DNA of 37,506 nucleotides from Actinomycetes bacterium (GTDB lineage: Bacteria; Actinomycetota; Acidimicrobiia; Acidimicrobiales; JAKAVM01): the NCBI GenBank assembly GCA_021827485.1, contig JAKAVM010000039.1, positions 1-37,506 on the forward strand. Direction: 5' to 3'. Position 1 is the stretch's first letter. Each line of letters begins with the position of its first letter. The notes under the pieces were generated by a model, which worked only from the letters and a program-made list of their open reading frames with translations, did not search any database and was not told the DNA's origin. Positions 1-7,629 of this stretch are shown one piece after another. The position numbers and the translations under genes were made by a program.

Positions 1-1153
1 AGAGACCAGTAACGCCATTCTCACCAACTACTTCGGGAATTGCACCGCCAGTAGTACCTACCAAAGGAACGCCACACGCCATGGCCTCTATAGCTGGAAG
101 TGAAAATCCTTCATAGAGAGAAGGAACAACGGCTATTTGAGCTTCGGCATAATACTTAACTAAATCTTCATCAGAAACACCACTTACAAATCTCACATTA
201 TTGGTTATTCCTAAAGTGTCGATCAGCTTAGGAACCTTACTTTCTGGACGAAGACTTCCAATCACTATAAGTTCAATAGGCCGTTCATTCGACAAAATGG
301 AGACGGCTTTAAGCAATGGCACCAAACCTTTCATAGGTACGTCTGCTGAAGCGGTTGTCATGAGTCGGCCAGGAACTTTTTCAATTTCATCAAGGGGAGT
401 AAAGATTGTGTGATCAACTCCAACTGGAACTACACTCATATTTTCTGCCACTACTCCCATTTGCTCACTTATATCTCTAAGCGATGAATTCGATACAGTG
501 ATAATATTTGGAATTTTTCGAGCCATTTTCATCTGCATCCCCAAGAATCCATACCATCTTCGTAAGGATAACTTACGTCTCAATGTGAGTGCATGGGAAA
601 GGTCGAGCTCCCGATCAACAGTAATTGGATGATGAACCGTCGCAATAAGAGGAAATCCCATCTTCATCACATCGGACAGGCCACGCCCTAAGCACTGATT
701 ATCGTGGACGATATCAAACTCACCAACCCGCTCACCAAGAAGACGGGCGACCCTCCAGGAAAAAGCTAAAGGCTCCGGAAAACCAGCGGTGCACATTACG
801 GCAAACTCAGCTAGATCAATTGTGCTTCGAAACTCGCGGGGCCTTGGAATTCGAAACGGATCAGGATCTCGATACAAATCCAAACTTGGAACTTTAGTCA
901 AGACAACCCCAGGCTCAACTTGCGGATAGGGAGGACCCGCAAAAACCTCTACTTGGTGACCCAGCGCTACCAGCTCTCGGGTTAGGTAGCGCGTATAAAC
1001 TCCTTGACCTCCGCAGCGAGGATTGCCCCGGTAACACAGAAAAGCGACCTTCAACTTCCGTTCCCTAATAAGTTCTTCAATCTCCGCGCTAGAGTGCTGG
1101 CTAAAATTAATGCCGAGGGTATCTTGAGATATGTCTGTGGAAGGGGTGATCAT
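1..1153 (-). CDS. Family 4 glycosyltransferase (3' end outside window)
   Basis: The leftward frame translates to a GT-B retaining glycosyltransferase. The N-terminal domain opens with a nucleotide-sugar fold strand and Gly-rich loop (KVAFLCYRGNPRCGGQGVYT). A central TVHHPITVDRELDL segment follows. The C-terminal Rossmann domain ends with the GT4 donor-binding signature PSLYEGFSLPAIEAMACG and then TTGGAIPEVVG, just before the window edge. It probably transfers a sugar from a nucleotide donor to a lipid or glycan at the cytoplasmic membrane; the acceptor cannot be told. The start is uncertain. ATG at 1153 gives a 33-residue N-terminal extension without a clear Shine-Dalgarno site, while TTG at 1054 begins right at the conserved first strand behind a weak AGGGA. 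The stop lies left of position 1. Confidence 0.85.
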   Translation of the reverse strand, partial: MITPSTDISQDTLGINFSQHSSAEIEELIRERKLKVAFLCYRGNPRCGGQGVYTRYLTRELVALGHQVEVFAGPPYPQVEPGVVLTKVPSLDLYRDPDPFRIPRPREFRSTIDLAEFAVMCTAGFPEPLAFSWRVARLLGERVGEFDIVHDNQCLGRGLSDVMKMGFPLIATVHHPITVDRELDLSHALTLRRKLSLRRWYGFLGMQMKMARKIPNIITVSNSSLRDISEQMGVVAENMSVVPVGVDHTIFTPLDEIEKVPGRLMTTASADVPMKGLVPLLKAVSILSNERPIELIVIGSLRPESKVPKLIDTLGITNNVRFVSGVSDEDLVKYYAEAQIAVVPSLYEGFSLPAIEAMACGVPLVGTTGGAIPEVVGENGVTGL

Positions 1154-1369
1154 AAGTCTTGGTCTCTTTGTGTGGTTGCACTGCGCCGCGCAGATATACC
1201 CATCAAAAGTAGTGCTTATTTGGAATGAGTTATAAATTCACAGAGAGGTATTCTCAGAATTTAAAGACTTTGAACCACTAAGAGTGGTCATAAACGCAAA
1301 TAATCGTTAAATTTGGCCCAAAAAGCCTGCCTAAATTGCTCGACCTGTCTAGCTGGCCTGTTTTTAGTT

Positions 1370-1381
1370 TATATTAGAATC
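1370..1381 (+). promoter_or_regulatory. Probable leaderless promoter of the carboxylesterase
   Basis: TATATT at 1370-1375 is followed by six bases (AGAATC) and then GTG at 1382. A transcript starting 7 nt after the -10 box would therefore begin on the start codon itself. No good -35 is visible at 16-18 bp spacing. The same geometry is seen at 16947, 21032 and 30408. Confidence 0.45.
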
Positions 1382-2923
1382 GTGACAAATTCGCAGGTTA
1401 ATTCCCCTATCGTCGAGACAGTTCAAGGAAAGATCCAAGGACTGTCTCGTGACGGTGTGCTGAGCTTTCGAGGTATCCCGTATGCGAAACCACCTATAAA
1501 TGATCTTCGTTTTTGTGAACCACAGGATATGTATAGCTGGTCAGAAGTCCTTGAATGCACTTCCCCAGGTCCAATTGCACCACAAAATGTCTTTGAGCTA
1601 GAGAAAATTCTTGGCGCTGCCGAATTTCCTCAAAATGAAGATTGCTTAACTCTCAACGTATGGACGCCTTCACTTGATGGGAAGTTCCCGGTAATGGTAT
1701 GGATCCACGGTGGTGCTTTTGCAACGGGAACCGGTCGGACACCTTGGTACGACGGAACCAAACTTGCCGACAAGCAACACGTAGTTATCGTAACTATCAA
1801 CTATCGACTAGGCGCTCTAGGATTTTGCTATTTAGGTGAGTTCGACGGAGGCCGATTTCCCACTTCAGGGATTAACGGCATTCTCGACCAAGTCAAATCA
1901 CTAGAGTGGGTTCGAGATAACATATCTAACTTTGGAGGTGACCCAAGTAACGTTACGATATTTGGAGAGTCTGCCGGAGCGATGAGCGTCGGAACCTTGC
2001 TAGGGTTGCCTAAAGCAAAAGGACTTTTCAAACGAGCAATTCTTGAAAGTGGTGCCTGTTCTCACTGTGCACCTCCGCAAAAAGCTTCACAAATCACGAC
2101 TGAACTTCTCAAGACTTTGGGCATCGGTATGTCACGAGTGGAAGAACTGGCAAGGGTACCTATTGATAAACTCATCGAAGCACAGGGGATTGTAACCGAA
2201 ATACGCGGAGCTTATCTATCGTTTCAGCCAGTAATTGACGGCACGTATCTGCCTAAGTCTCCTCTTGAATCGGTTAGAGAAGGCTTTGCGAGCAATGTTG
2301 AACTAATTGTGGGTACTAACGAAGAAGAGATGAAGCTTTTTGGAATTGATGATCCGGAACTGCAAAATGTTGATGAAGACAAGATGATCTTGCAAATGAC
2401 AACGTTAGGCGGCCAAAACTTCGACTATCAAGAGTCCAGGGATCTAATTTCGGCTTATAAATCTCACTACCCAAAGCTAGACCTGGGCGGCCTGTGGTTC
2501 CAAATGCTTACCGATTACGTTTTTCGAATGCCCGCCAACCGCCTTGTTGAGGCGCAAAGCAATTTTGCTAACTGCTATTACTACTTGTTTAGATGGGCAA
2601 GCCCGTCCTTTGGTGGAATCATTGGATCATCTCACTCTCTGGAAATTCCGTTTGTCTTTGATAATCTCGACAAGAGAGGAGTGGATCTGTTCACTGGAGG
2701 CGATATTGCTCAAGGTAGAGAATCGTTAGCCAAGGCTATGAGTCAGTCATGGACTAGTTTCGCCAAAACTTCTATTCCTACGTCCAGTGAGTTTGATCAG
2801 TGGCCAGTTTTCAACTCAGAAGATCGTGCAACGATGGTTTTTGATATAAACCATAGAGTCGAATATGACATTGCTCCACATATCCGTAAGATGTGGGACG
2901 AAGTAGACTTTCGATGTATCTAG
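1382..2923 (+). CDS. Type-B carboxylesterase / para-nitrobenzyl esterase-like
   Basis: This 513-residue alpha/beta hydrolase of the carboxylesterase type B family hydrolyses carboxylic esters. The N-terminal PIVETVQGKIQG and FRGIPYAKPP motifs are typical. The oxyanion-hole HGGAF follows, then the nucleophile elbow FGESAGA with Ser197. The acid is probably Glu316 in GTNEEEMKLF and the base His418 in SSHSLEIPFVF, matching the Ser/Glu/His triad of B. subtilis pNB esterase. No signal peptide is seen when GTG 1382 is used. An upstream TTG at 1313 would add 23 residues, but GTG 1382 sits directly at a predicted leaderless transcription start and at the usual family N-terminus. The gene stands alone and ends 1 nt from the convergent nfu-like stop. 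The physiological substrate is unknown. Confidence 0.9.
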   Translation: MTNSQVNSPIVETVQGKIQGLSRDGVLSFRGIPYAKPPINDLRFCEPQDMYSWSEVLECTSPGPIAPQNVFELEKILGAAEFPQNEDCLTLNVWTPSLDGKFPVMVWIHGGAFATGTGRTPWYDGTKLADKQHVVIVTINYRLGALGFCYLGEFDGGRFPTSGINGILDQVKSLEWVRDNISNFGGDPSNVTIFGESAGAMSVGTLLGLPKAKGLFKRAILESGACSHCAPPQKASQITTELLKTLGIGMSRVEELARVPIDKLIEAQGIVTEIRGAYLSFQPVIDGTYLPKSPLESVREGFASNVELIVGTNEEEMKLFGIDDPELQNVDEDKMILQMTTLGGQNFDYQESRDLISAYKSHYPKLDLGGLWFQMLTDYVFRMPANRLVEAQSNFANCYYYLFRWASPSFGGIIGSSHSLEIPFVFDNLDKRGVDLFTGGDIAQGRESLAKAMSQSWTSFAKTSIPTSSEFDQWPVFNSEDRATMVFDINHRVEYDIAPHIRKMWDEVDFRCI

Positions 2924-2924
2924 G

Positions 2925-3248
2925 TTAGCTAGTATATTTCGGGATATAGCCACCTTGACCTAGCAACGAAGATTCCTCTTCGGACATAGAGTCGTCAAGA
3001 GTTCCAACTACATTTTTCACCCAATCCAGACGCTCTTTGAGAAGTCGACTTACTCCATCGTTCAAAGTTACGCTACTAATCGCGCATGAGCTACAAGCGC
3101 CAACAAGTCGAATCTCGACAGTTCCTTCTTCGGGATCTACTGAAAGGAGTTGGAGATCTCCTCCATCCATCTGAACTGATGGCCGCATTAGTTCCATCAG
3201 CTCGTCAAGCTGGGAGAGTCGCTCTTTGCGTTGTTCGGCAGTAATCAT
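2925..3248 (-). CDS. NifU C-terminal domain (Nfu-type) Fe-S scaffold protein
   Basis: A 107-residue protein consisting almost entirely of an Nfu domain. LDELMELMRPSVQMDGGDLQ is the family's opening signature, followed by VRLVGAC-like strands with the CxxC pair Cys52/Cys55 (ACSSCAIS) that ligates a 4Fe-4S cluster between two monomers. The family assembles or carries Fe-S clusters to apo-enzymes in the cytosol. The gene is monocistronic and leftward, and its stop lies 1 nt from that of the carboxylesterase. Its start (ATG 3248) faces a 230-bp intergenic region holding a 12-bp tandem repeat. No suf or isc genes are adjacent in the window. Confidence 0.9.
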   Translation of the reverse strand: MITAEQRKERLSQLDELMELMRPSVQMDGGDLQLLSVDPEEGTVEIRLVGACSSCAISSVTLNDGVSRLLKERLDWVKNVVGTLDDSMSEEESSLLGQGGYIPKYTS

Positions 3249-3310
3249 TACTTCATAATTCTAGCAGGCCACCTCACCTAGTTTATTTAGATAAATTCTC
3301 CGACTGGTAC

Positions 3311-3380
3311 CTCCCTGTCGGCGTCCCTGTCAGCGTCCCTGGCAGCGTCCCTGGCAGCGTCCCTGGCAGCGTCCCCCTGC
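3311..3380. repeat. 12-bp tandem repeat, five units plus a partial
   Basis: The consensus GTCCCTGGCAGC runs head to tail from 3311 to 3370. The first unit begins with C, the first two carry GTC in place of GGC, and the last three are identical. A broken sixth unit follows. The array lies in the divergent intergenic region between the nfu-like gene and the small gene at 3481. Confidence 0.9.
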
Positions 3381-3470
3381 GATCATTGAGAAAAAGTTGG
3401 GCAATTGTTGGGTAAATTTCCTCCTCAAACGGTCCGAATAACTTAGTAGAACGTTGAAAAACGAGGGCAT

Positions 3471-3475
3471 AGGAG
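3471..3475 (+). promoter_or_regulatory. Ribosome binding site fixing the start at 3481
   Basis: AGGAG lies 5 nt upstream of ATG 3481. It supports this start over the in-frame TTG at 3454. Confidence 0.7.
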
Positions 3476-3480
3476 CAAAA

Positions 3481-3900
3481 ATGAACAATATTCGGTCAAA
3501 TCAAGCAAATCAAAAGCCACTTTGGAAGAGTGGAAGCCACGTCAAGCCGCATGTTAGCAAGACCACAAGTCGCAGGTTACTTGCAAGCCAGGAAACTTCT
3601 CAAGACAATTTCGACCTTCCTACTGACGAACTAGCCGAATGGTTTAATGCAAATCCACGTACCGAGGCGACTCCACAACTTTCAATGCTGCCAGCAGGAG
3701 AGGTTTCCATAAAGACAAGTGGCGTTTTTGGGGTCTACAACCAAATTCCTCAAGTCCCCTTTAATCTTCTGAAGACCTATGTTGACAACGAAGCAAAAGC
3801 TATTGCAACTGGCAAGTTACGAGTTCGGGACCCTAGAAACTCAAACGCTCTTCTAACCAGGGTTCTTGCAACCCCAGTCATGCGCTACCAGTTCGCCTAA
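3481..3900 (+). CDS. Hypothetical protein, 139 aa
   Basis: I do not recognise a family. The first ~45 residues are polar and Lys/Asn/Ser/Gln-rich, probably disordered (MNNIRSNQANQKPLW). The middle contains a short acidic segment (FDLPTDELAEWFNANP). The C-terminal half looks folded and basic (KLRVRDPRNSNALLTRVLA) and ends in MRYQFA. There is no signal peptide or membrane segment. It has its own good ribosome binding site and is followed 12 nt later by another unrecognised gene on the same strand, so the two probably form a small operon. Confidence 0.65.
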   Translation: MNNIRSNQANQKPLWKSGSHVKPHVSKTTSRRLLASQETSQDNFDLPTDELAEWFNANPRTEATPQLSMLPAGEVSIKTSGVFGVYNQIPQVPFNLLKTYVDNEAKAIATGKLRVRDPRNSNALLTRVLATPVMRYQFA

Positions 3901-3912
3901 TCTAATTAGCAG

Positions 3913-4620
3913 GTGCAATCGACCCTCATTGTAGGCAAGTTGCCGACTAGACTAGTCGCCATGAATGCGCCGTCTCGCAATGAGTTGAATCGTTCAAAGC
4001 CTCAAGCAAGTCCCCAAGATGAAACTGGACCATCCGTGGAATCAGCCCCACAAATTTCTTGGGACCAGAACCGTTATCACATCTGCTTTGAAACCGACCT
4101 AAACCCAGATGCCATAGTAAGCATTGCTGAGAAAGTGCTCGGTGACGCCGACTGGACGGTTTCCAAGACTGAAAGCAACAACGTCACAACTATCTCCTCA
4201 AAAAGATCTGCTTCACGAGCAGCTCAGCTTCGACCATTTGACGAAAATGGCAAGAAACTCTTGGGTCTGTGGTCCCTCAAGGATCGCTATCCTGTTGGGA
4301 TAGCTCGCGGAGGTTGTATTCTAACCTCCTTTGAGTACGCTTTGGCGTTGCAAGTTACTCCAATTCTTGAAACTGATGAACCACAAAACCCCATGGATGA
4401 TAGTCAGAGTAGCGCTGTAGAAGGTAGTGATGGGACTTGCCTTGGAAGAGAAAAATCTCTTGTGGGTAGCCGAGTGGAGATCTGGTGCCAGGAGAAGCTT
4501 TCACCCTATCGTGGAGCTAAATTTCCTGACCCAGAGGTATTTTATATCGCATCCGAGCTAGAGACCATCAATCCAACCCAGCAAATCATTGAGGCGATAG
4601 AGACCTTTCAAGCAGATTAA
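3913..4620 (+). CDS. Hypothetical protein, about 219-235 aa
   Basis: I do not recognise this gene. The start is either GTG 3913 or, more likely by composition, ATG 3961 (MNAPSRNELNRSKPQ). The first ~45 residues of the shorter form are low-complexity Ser/Pro/Gln. A region beginning WDQNRYHICFETDLNPDAI then resembles a compact alpha/beta domain, containing RYPVGIARGGCILTSFEYALALQV. A second acidic linker precedes the C-terminal segment (YRGAKFPDPEVFYIASELE). No membrane segment is seen. It lies 12 nt after the preceding small hypothetical gene and ends 21 nt before the convergent ArsA-like operon. Confidence 0.65.
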   Translation: MQSTLIVGKLPTRLVAMNAPSRNELNRSKPQASPQDETGPSVESAPQISWDQNRYHICFETDLNPDAIVSIAEKVLGDADWTVSKTESNNVTTISSKRSASRAAQLRPFDENGKKLLGLWSLKDRYPVGIARGGCILTSFEYALALQVTPILETDEPQNPMDDSQSSAVEGSDGTCLGREKSLVGSRVEIWCQEKLSPYRGAKFPDPEVFYIASELETINPTQQIIEAIETFQAD

Positions 4621-4641
4621 TCCGGTTGAGCTCAAAATATC

Positions 4642-5838
4642 TCAACGCCAAATATGCCTGCCTAATTCAACAAGTCCCGCTAAATCATAAATATCACTTT
4701 CAAAAAAGGGGACTGTGCTAAGGACTTCTGGCTTCACAGCTAACTCTTCCCGCTGTTCTTGCTCTTTGAGTGCAACGTTTGCAAAATTCAGATAACTATC
4801 TGCAACCTCTCCTAATACTCGCGTCAACAAAGCCTGATCGACGCTAATTTGATTTGATAGCTCACTGGCAATCTGATCGGACTTACTTAGAATCGTACGA
4901 GCAGTCTTAGCAGCCCCTTTATCTTTTAGATATTCAGGCAAAACCTTGTTCAAGATGACTGCTCCTAAGTGATACCCTCTCTCGCCAAGCGCATCAATAA
5001 AAAACTCAGCTTCTCTCAAAGGAGCTGCTTCCAGTGTTGATACGACCATAAATGTCGTTCGCCGATCATGCAACAGAGAACTAACTGCCCTAGCCCTTTC
5101 AATAAAACCAGCATACATACTTTGAAAGAGCATAAAAAATTCTGCCACATCTTGAAGAAACTGAGTTCCCAAGATCCTGTCAGCAATCTGATAAAAGGGC
5201 TTTGAGGCAACGTTTATGAACTTGGAACGATAAGGTACTATCAGCCATCGCAATAATCGTGATGAGAAAAAGTCGGCCATCCGCTCTGGTGCTTCAAGAA
5301 AGTCTATCGCGTTTCGTGTAGGGGGGGTGTCCACCACGATAAGGTCATAGCCACCTTCGGTGTGAAGCTGATATAGCCTTTCCATCGCTATATAATCATG
5401 ACTTTGTACGAATCTACCGGAGAAATTCTTGTAGATGGGATTTGCTAGTATCCGTTCGGCAGAATCTTGGTCTGGTGCATATCGCCTAACTAGTGAGTCC
5501 CAAGACTCTTTGGTATCTAGCATTGCCGCCCATAGTTCTCCTCGCATCTCGATTGAAGAGTTTGTGAAGATTTCGTTAGGTACGCGTAATTCCTGATTCC
5601 CAACAGACTTCAGCCCCATGGCATTTGCAAGACGCTTTGCCGGATCAATCGTCAAAACAAGAACTTTCCCGCCGTGTTCAAGTGCTGCCATCGTTGCAAT
5701 TGCGGCAGAAGTAGTTGTTTTCCCAACTCCCCCAGAGCCACAGGCAATTACAATTTCCTTAGCTGCTAGTAATTTATCAAGTGAGCCCGAGGACCCTGGC
5801 GCTACCGAAGGATTTCTTCCTTGTCTAGTTCTCGACAT
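4642..5838 (-). CDS. ArsA/Get3-like ATPase, second gene of the pair
   Basis: A 398-residue SIMIBI-class P-loop ATPase of the ArsA/Get3 family. The deviant Walker A is CGSGGVGKTTT (Gly34-Thr41). The usual first lysine of the KGGVGKT signature is Ser35 here. Switch II is VVDTPPTRNAIDFLEAPERM. A Met/Phe-rich helical region (FLQDVAEFFMLFQSMYAGF) is as expected for the client-binding subdomain. In actinobacteria such genes occur in pairs (Rv3679-Rv3680 in M. tuberculosis) and are thought to act as a two-subunit Get3-like complex. The start is 2 nt after the stop of the first ATPase gene, so the two are certainly co-transcribed. The N-terminal ~25 residues are a low-complexity extension. Arsenite transport is unlikely, since no ars genes are nearby. 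Confidence 0.88.
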   Translation of the reverse strand: MSRTRQGRNPSVAPGSSGSLDKLLAAKEIVIACGSGGVGKTTTSAAIATMAALEHGGKVLVLTIDPAKRLANAMGLKSVGNQELRVPNEIFTNSSIEMRGELWAAMLDTKESWDSLVRRYAPDQDSAERILANPIYKNFSGRFVQSHDYIAMERLYQLHTEGGYDLIVVDTPPTRNAIDFLEAPERMADFFSSRLLRWLIVPYRSKFINVASKPFYQIADRILGTQFLQDVAEFFMLFQSMYAGFIERARAVSSLLHDRRTTFMVVSTLEAAPLREAEFFIDALGERGYHLGAVILNKVLPEYLKDKGAAKTARTILSKSDQIASELSNQISVDQALLTRVLGEVADSYLNFANVALKEQEQREELAVKPEVLSTVPFFESDIYDLAGLVELGRHIWR

Positions 5839-5840
5839 GA

Positions 5841-6785
5841 CTAGACCTCAAGTTCCTCTCCGAGAAATTCCGAGATCTTGCGGACTGAGCGCATCCCATA
5901 GCTTCGAGAAAAGAGATAAGGAATGTAAATTATATCGCTTTTATCACCCATCGCGCTACGCAGTCGATCTAGATGAAACGCTCCAGTACGACGAAGCTTC
6001 ACGGCCAATCGTGCCGCGTCAAGCAGCGGTGATGAATCAACACCTAGAACTTCATTGAGCGACTCTTTTCCTGGTCCACTTGAGATTTGGTCAAACACTT
6101 CTTCTTCACTTCTACCAAAAAGTTCGGGCAGTACCCGATTGACAATTACGCAAGCTAGATCTATTTGTGTCTTAGCTCCAATGCTTGAAGCTAGCTCAAT
6201 GGTTTCATTTACTGGCATCTCTTCGGGGGTAGTCACGACCGCTAACCCTGTTAGCTTCGGATCAGTCAGTATATCGAGCATCCACTTTGTTTGTTGGCGT
6301 ACTAACCCTACTTTAATTAACTCATTGATCGCTTCGGGGGCTGCCAAGTGTCCGATAATATGTCCAGTAGCGGTTGCATCAACAATAACCAAGTCCCAAT
6401 TCCCTGACCTAACTTCCCAACATAGCTTGCCAATAATCAGAATTTCTTTTACCCCTGGAGCGGCATTAGCAACGAAATCAAAAGCTCGTGCGATTGGACC
6501 TAAACGAAATACGAGGGGAATTTTTAGGTTCAAACTTAGGTACTCTCGCAGTGAATCTTCCGTATCCATAGTCATCGCCCATAGCCCAGGTGATAGCTCG
6601 CGCTCTTTATATGTGGTTGGAGAAGATTCGAAATAGGCAGCAAGATCCCCTTTAGCGTCAACCTCACAAGCCAATACTCTCTTACCTTGCTTGGCAGCAA
6701 GATACGCAAGCCCAGAAGTTATAGTTGTCTTGCCAACTCCTCCCTTCCCAGTAACTAAGATAAGTTTTCTATCTGTCAAGCTCAC
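5841..6785 (-). CDS. ArsA/Get3-like ATPase, first gene of the pair
   Basis: A 314-residue ArsA-family ATPase with a complete deviant Walker A, TGKGGVGKTTI (residues 12-20). CEVDAKGDLAAYF follows as the switch I region. VIVDATATGHIIGHLAAPE is switch II, with Ala where Pro is common in the partner. The segment VTTPEEMPVNETIEL is typical of actinobacterial members. It probably pairs with the product of the gene 2 nt downstream, corresponding to the Rv3679/Rv3680 arrangement. Conserved ATP-binding residues differ between the two (Lys14 here, Ser35 in the partner), which suggests an asymmetric heterodimer. The DUF3107 gene upstream is on the same strand, 43 nt away. Confidence 0.88.
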   Translation of the reverse strand: MSLTDRKLILVTGKGGVGKTTITSGLAYLAAKQGKRVLACEVDAKGDLAAYFESSPTTYKERELSPGLWAMTMDTEDSLREYLSLNLKIPLVFRLGPIARAFDFVANAAPGVKEILIIGKLCWEVRSGNWDLVIVDATATGHIIGHLAAPEAINELIKVGLVRQQTKWMLDILTDPKLTGLAVVTTPEEMPVNETIELASSIGAKTQIDLACVIVNRVLPELFGRSEEEVFDQISSGPGKESLNEVLGVDSSPLLDAARLAVKLRRTGAFHLDRLRSAMGDKSDIIYIPYLFSRSYGMRSVRKISEFLGEELEV

Positions 6786-6828
6786 CAGTTAGGTCTCACA
6801 TCCAGTATCATCTAAATTGTTTCTAATC

Positions 6829-7089
6829 TCACTTCTTGGATTTCACAACTGGACTGGGTCCACCAAATCCAACCTTTTTTGAATCTGCTTGCGGCCCAAG
6901 ATCTATGTAACCCAACTTAGAAGATGGAACTCCAACTTTACGTCCCTTCTTGTCAGTCAGCCAGAGAACTCCTTCGCCTTTTTCTAGTGCCTCCTCTACT
7001 TGCGAAATCAAAGCTTGGGAATCAACGTCATCACCAAGATCTAGTTCAAGCTCTTTAACTATTTGGGAAATCCCAATTCTTACTTCCAC
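6829..7089 (-). CDS. DUF3107 family protein
   Basis: An 86-residue protein matching the actinobacterial DUF3107 family (M. tuberculosis TB9.4/Rv3208A type). It has the opening MEVRIGISQIVKELELDL, the central QVEEALEKGEGVLWLTDKKG and a final VPSSKLGYIDLG, after which the tail is Lys/Gly/Ser-rich. Its function is unknown. The start is GTG 7089, preceded by a purine-rich AAAGAGAG. It is leftward and 43 nt upstream of the ArsA-like pair, so it may be the first gene of that operon. Confidence 0.85.
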   Translation of the reverse strand: MEVRIGISQIVKELELDLGDDVDSQALISQVEEALEKGEGVLWLTDKKGRKVGVPSSKLGYIDLGPQADSKKVGFGGPSPVVKSKK

Positions 7090-7233
7090 TGATTCTCTCT
7101 TTCATATTCAATATATTTTCCGTGCATAAACCTAAAGCCCAGATTAATCACTCTCATTGCCTTCAGACTAGGTTATTCGAGATAACGACGTAACCCATAA
7201 CTGAACAAACTACTGGAACAAATTACAGTTAGA

Positions 7234-7629
7234 ATGGCCAGCATGGATAAAGATTGGAAAGCACGGCTCTCCCCCGAAAGATACCAAATACTGCGCCTTA
7301 AAGGTACTGAACCGGCATTTTCCGGCGACTTACTTGACGTGCACGATGATGGAATATTCAGATGTGCTGGGTGTGGAGCGCAGCTTTTTGATTCCGAAGA
7401 TAAATTTGAGTCCGGTTCTGGTTGGCCTAGCTTTACTAGGGCAATTGACGAAGGAGTAATCGTTACCGAGATTGACACCTCTCACGCCATGACCCGCACG
7501 GAAATAATGTGTGCATCGTGTGGAGGACATCTCGGTCATGTATTCGACGATGGGCCAGCTCCGACGGGTATGCGTTACTGTGTCAATTCACTTTCCCTGA
7601 TTTTCGATCCCTCGAGTGCTTCATCATGA
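7234..7629 (+). CDS. msrB: Peptide-methionine (R)-S-oxide reductase MsrB
   Basis: A 131-residue MsrB that reduces the R-epimer of methionine sulfoxide in proteins, using thioredoxin. The opening helix has [20 protein letters not shown]. Two CxxC pairs (CAGC and CASC) bind zinc. GSGWPSF and [10 protein letters not shown] are the substrate-site motifs, and RYCVNSLSL carries the catalytic cysteine (Cys116 counted from ATG 7234). The start could equally be ATG 7243, which lies 7 nt after a TAGAAT -10-like box. The 3' end overlaps the convergent MFS gene by 55 bp, and the catalytic Cys codon lies within that overlap. Confidence 0.95.
   Translation: MASMDKDWKARLSPERYQILRLKGTEPAFSGDLLDVHDDGIFRCAGCGAQLFDSEDKFESGSGWPSFTRAIDEGVIVTEIDTSHAMTRTEIMCASCGGHLGHVFDDGPAPTGMRYCVNSLSLIFDPSSASS

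Noticed and set aside
1313-1381. TTG start and signal-peptide-like extension of the carboxylesterase
   Set aside because: The extension is Cys-rich and has no ribosome site. GTG 1382 fits the family N-terminus and the -10 position.
6055-6636. Rightward 193-codon frame
   Set aside because: It is antisense to the first ArsA-like ATPase, which is a clear family member; the shadow shows no domain.
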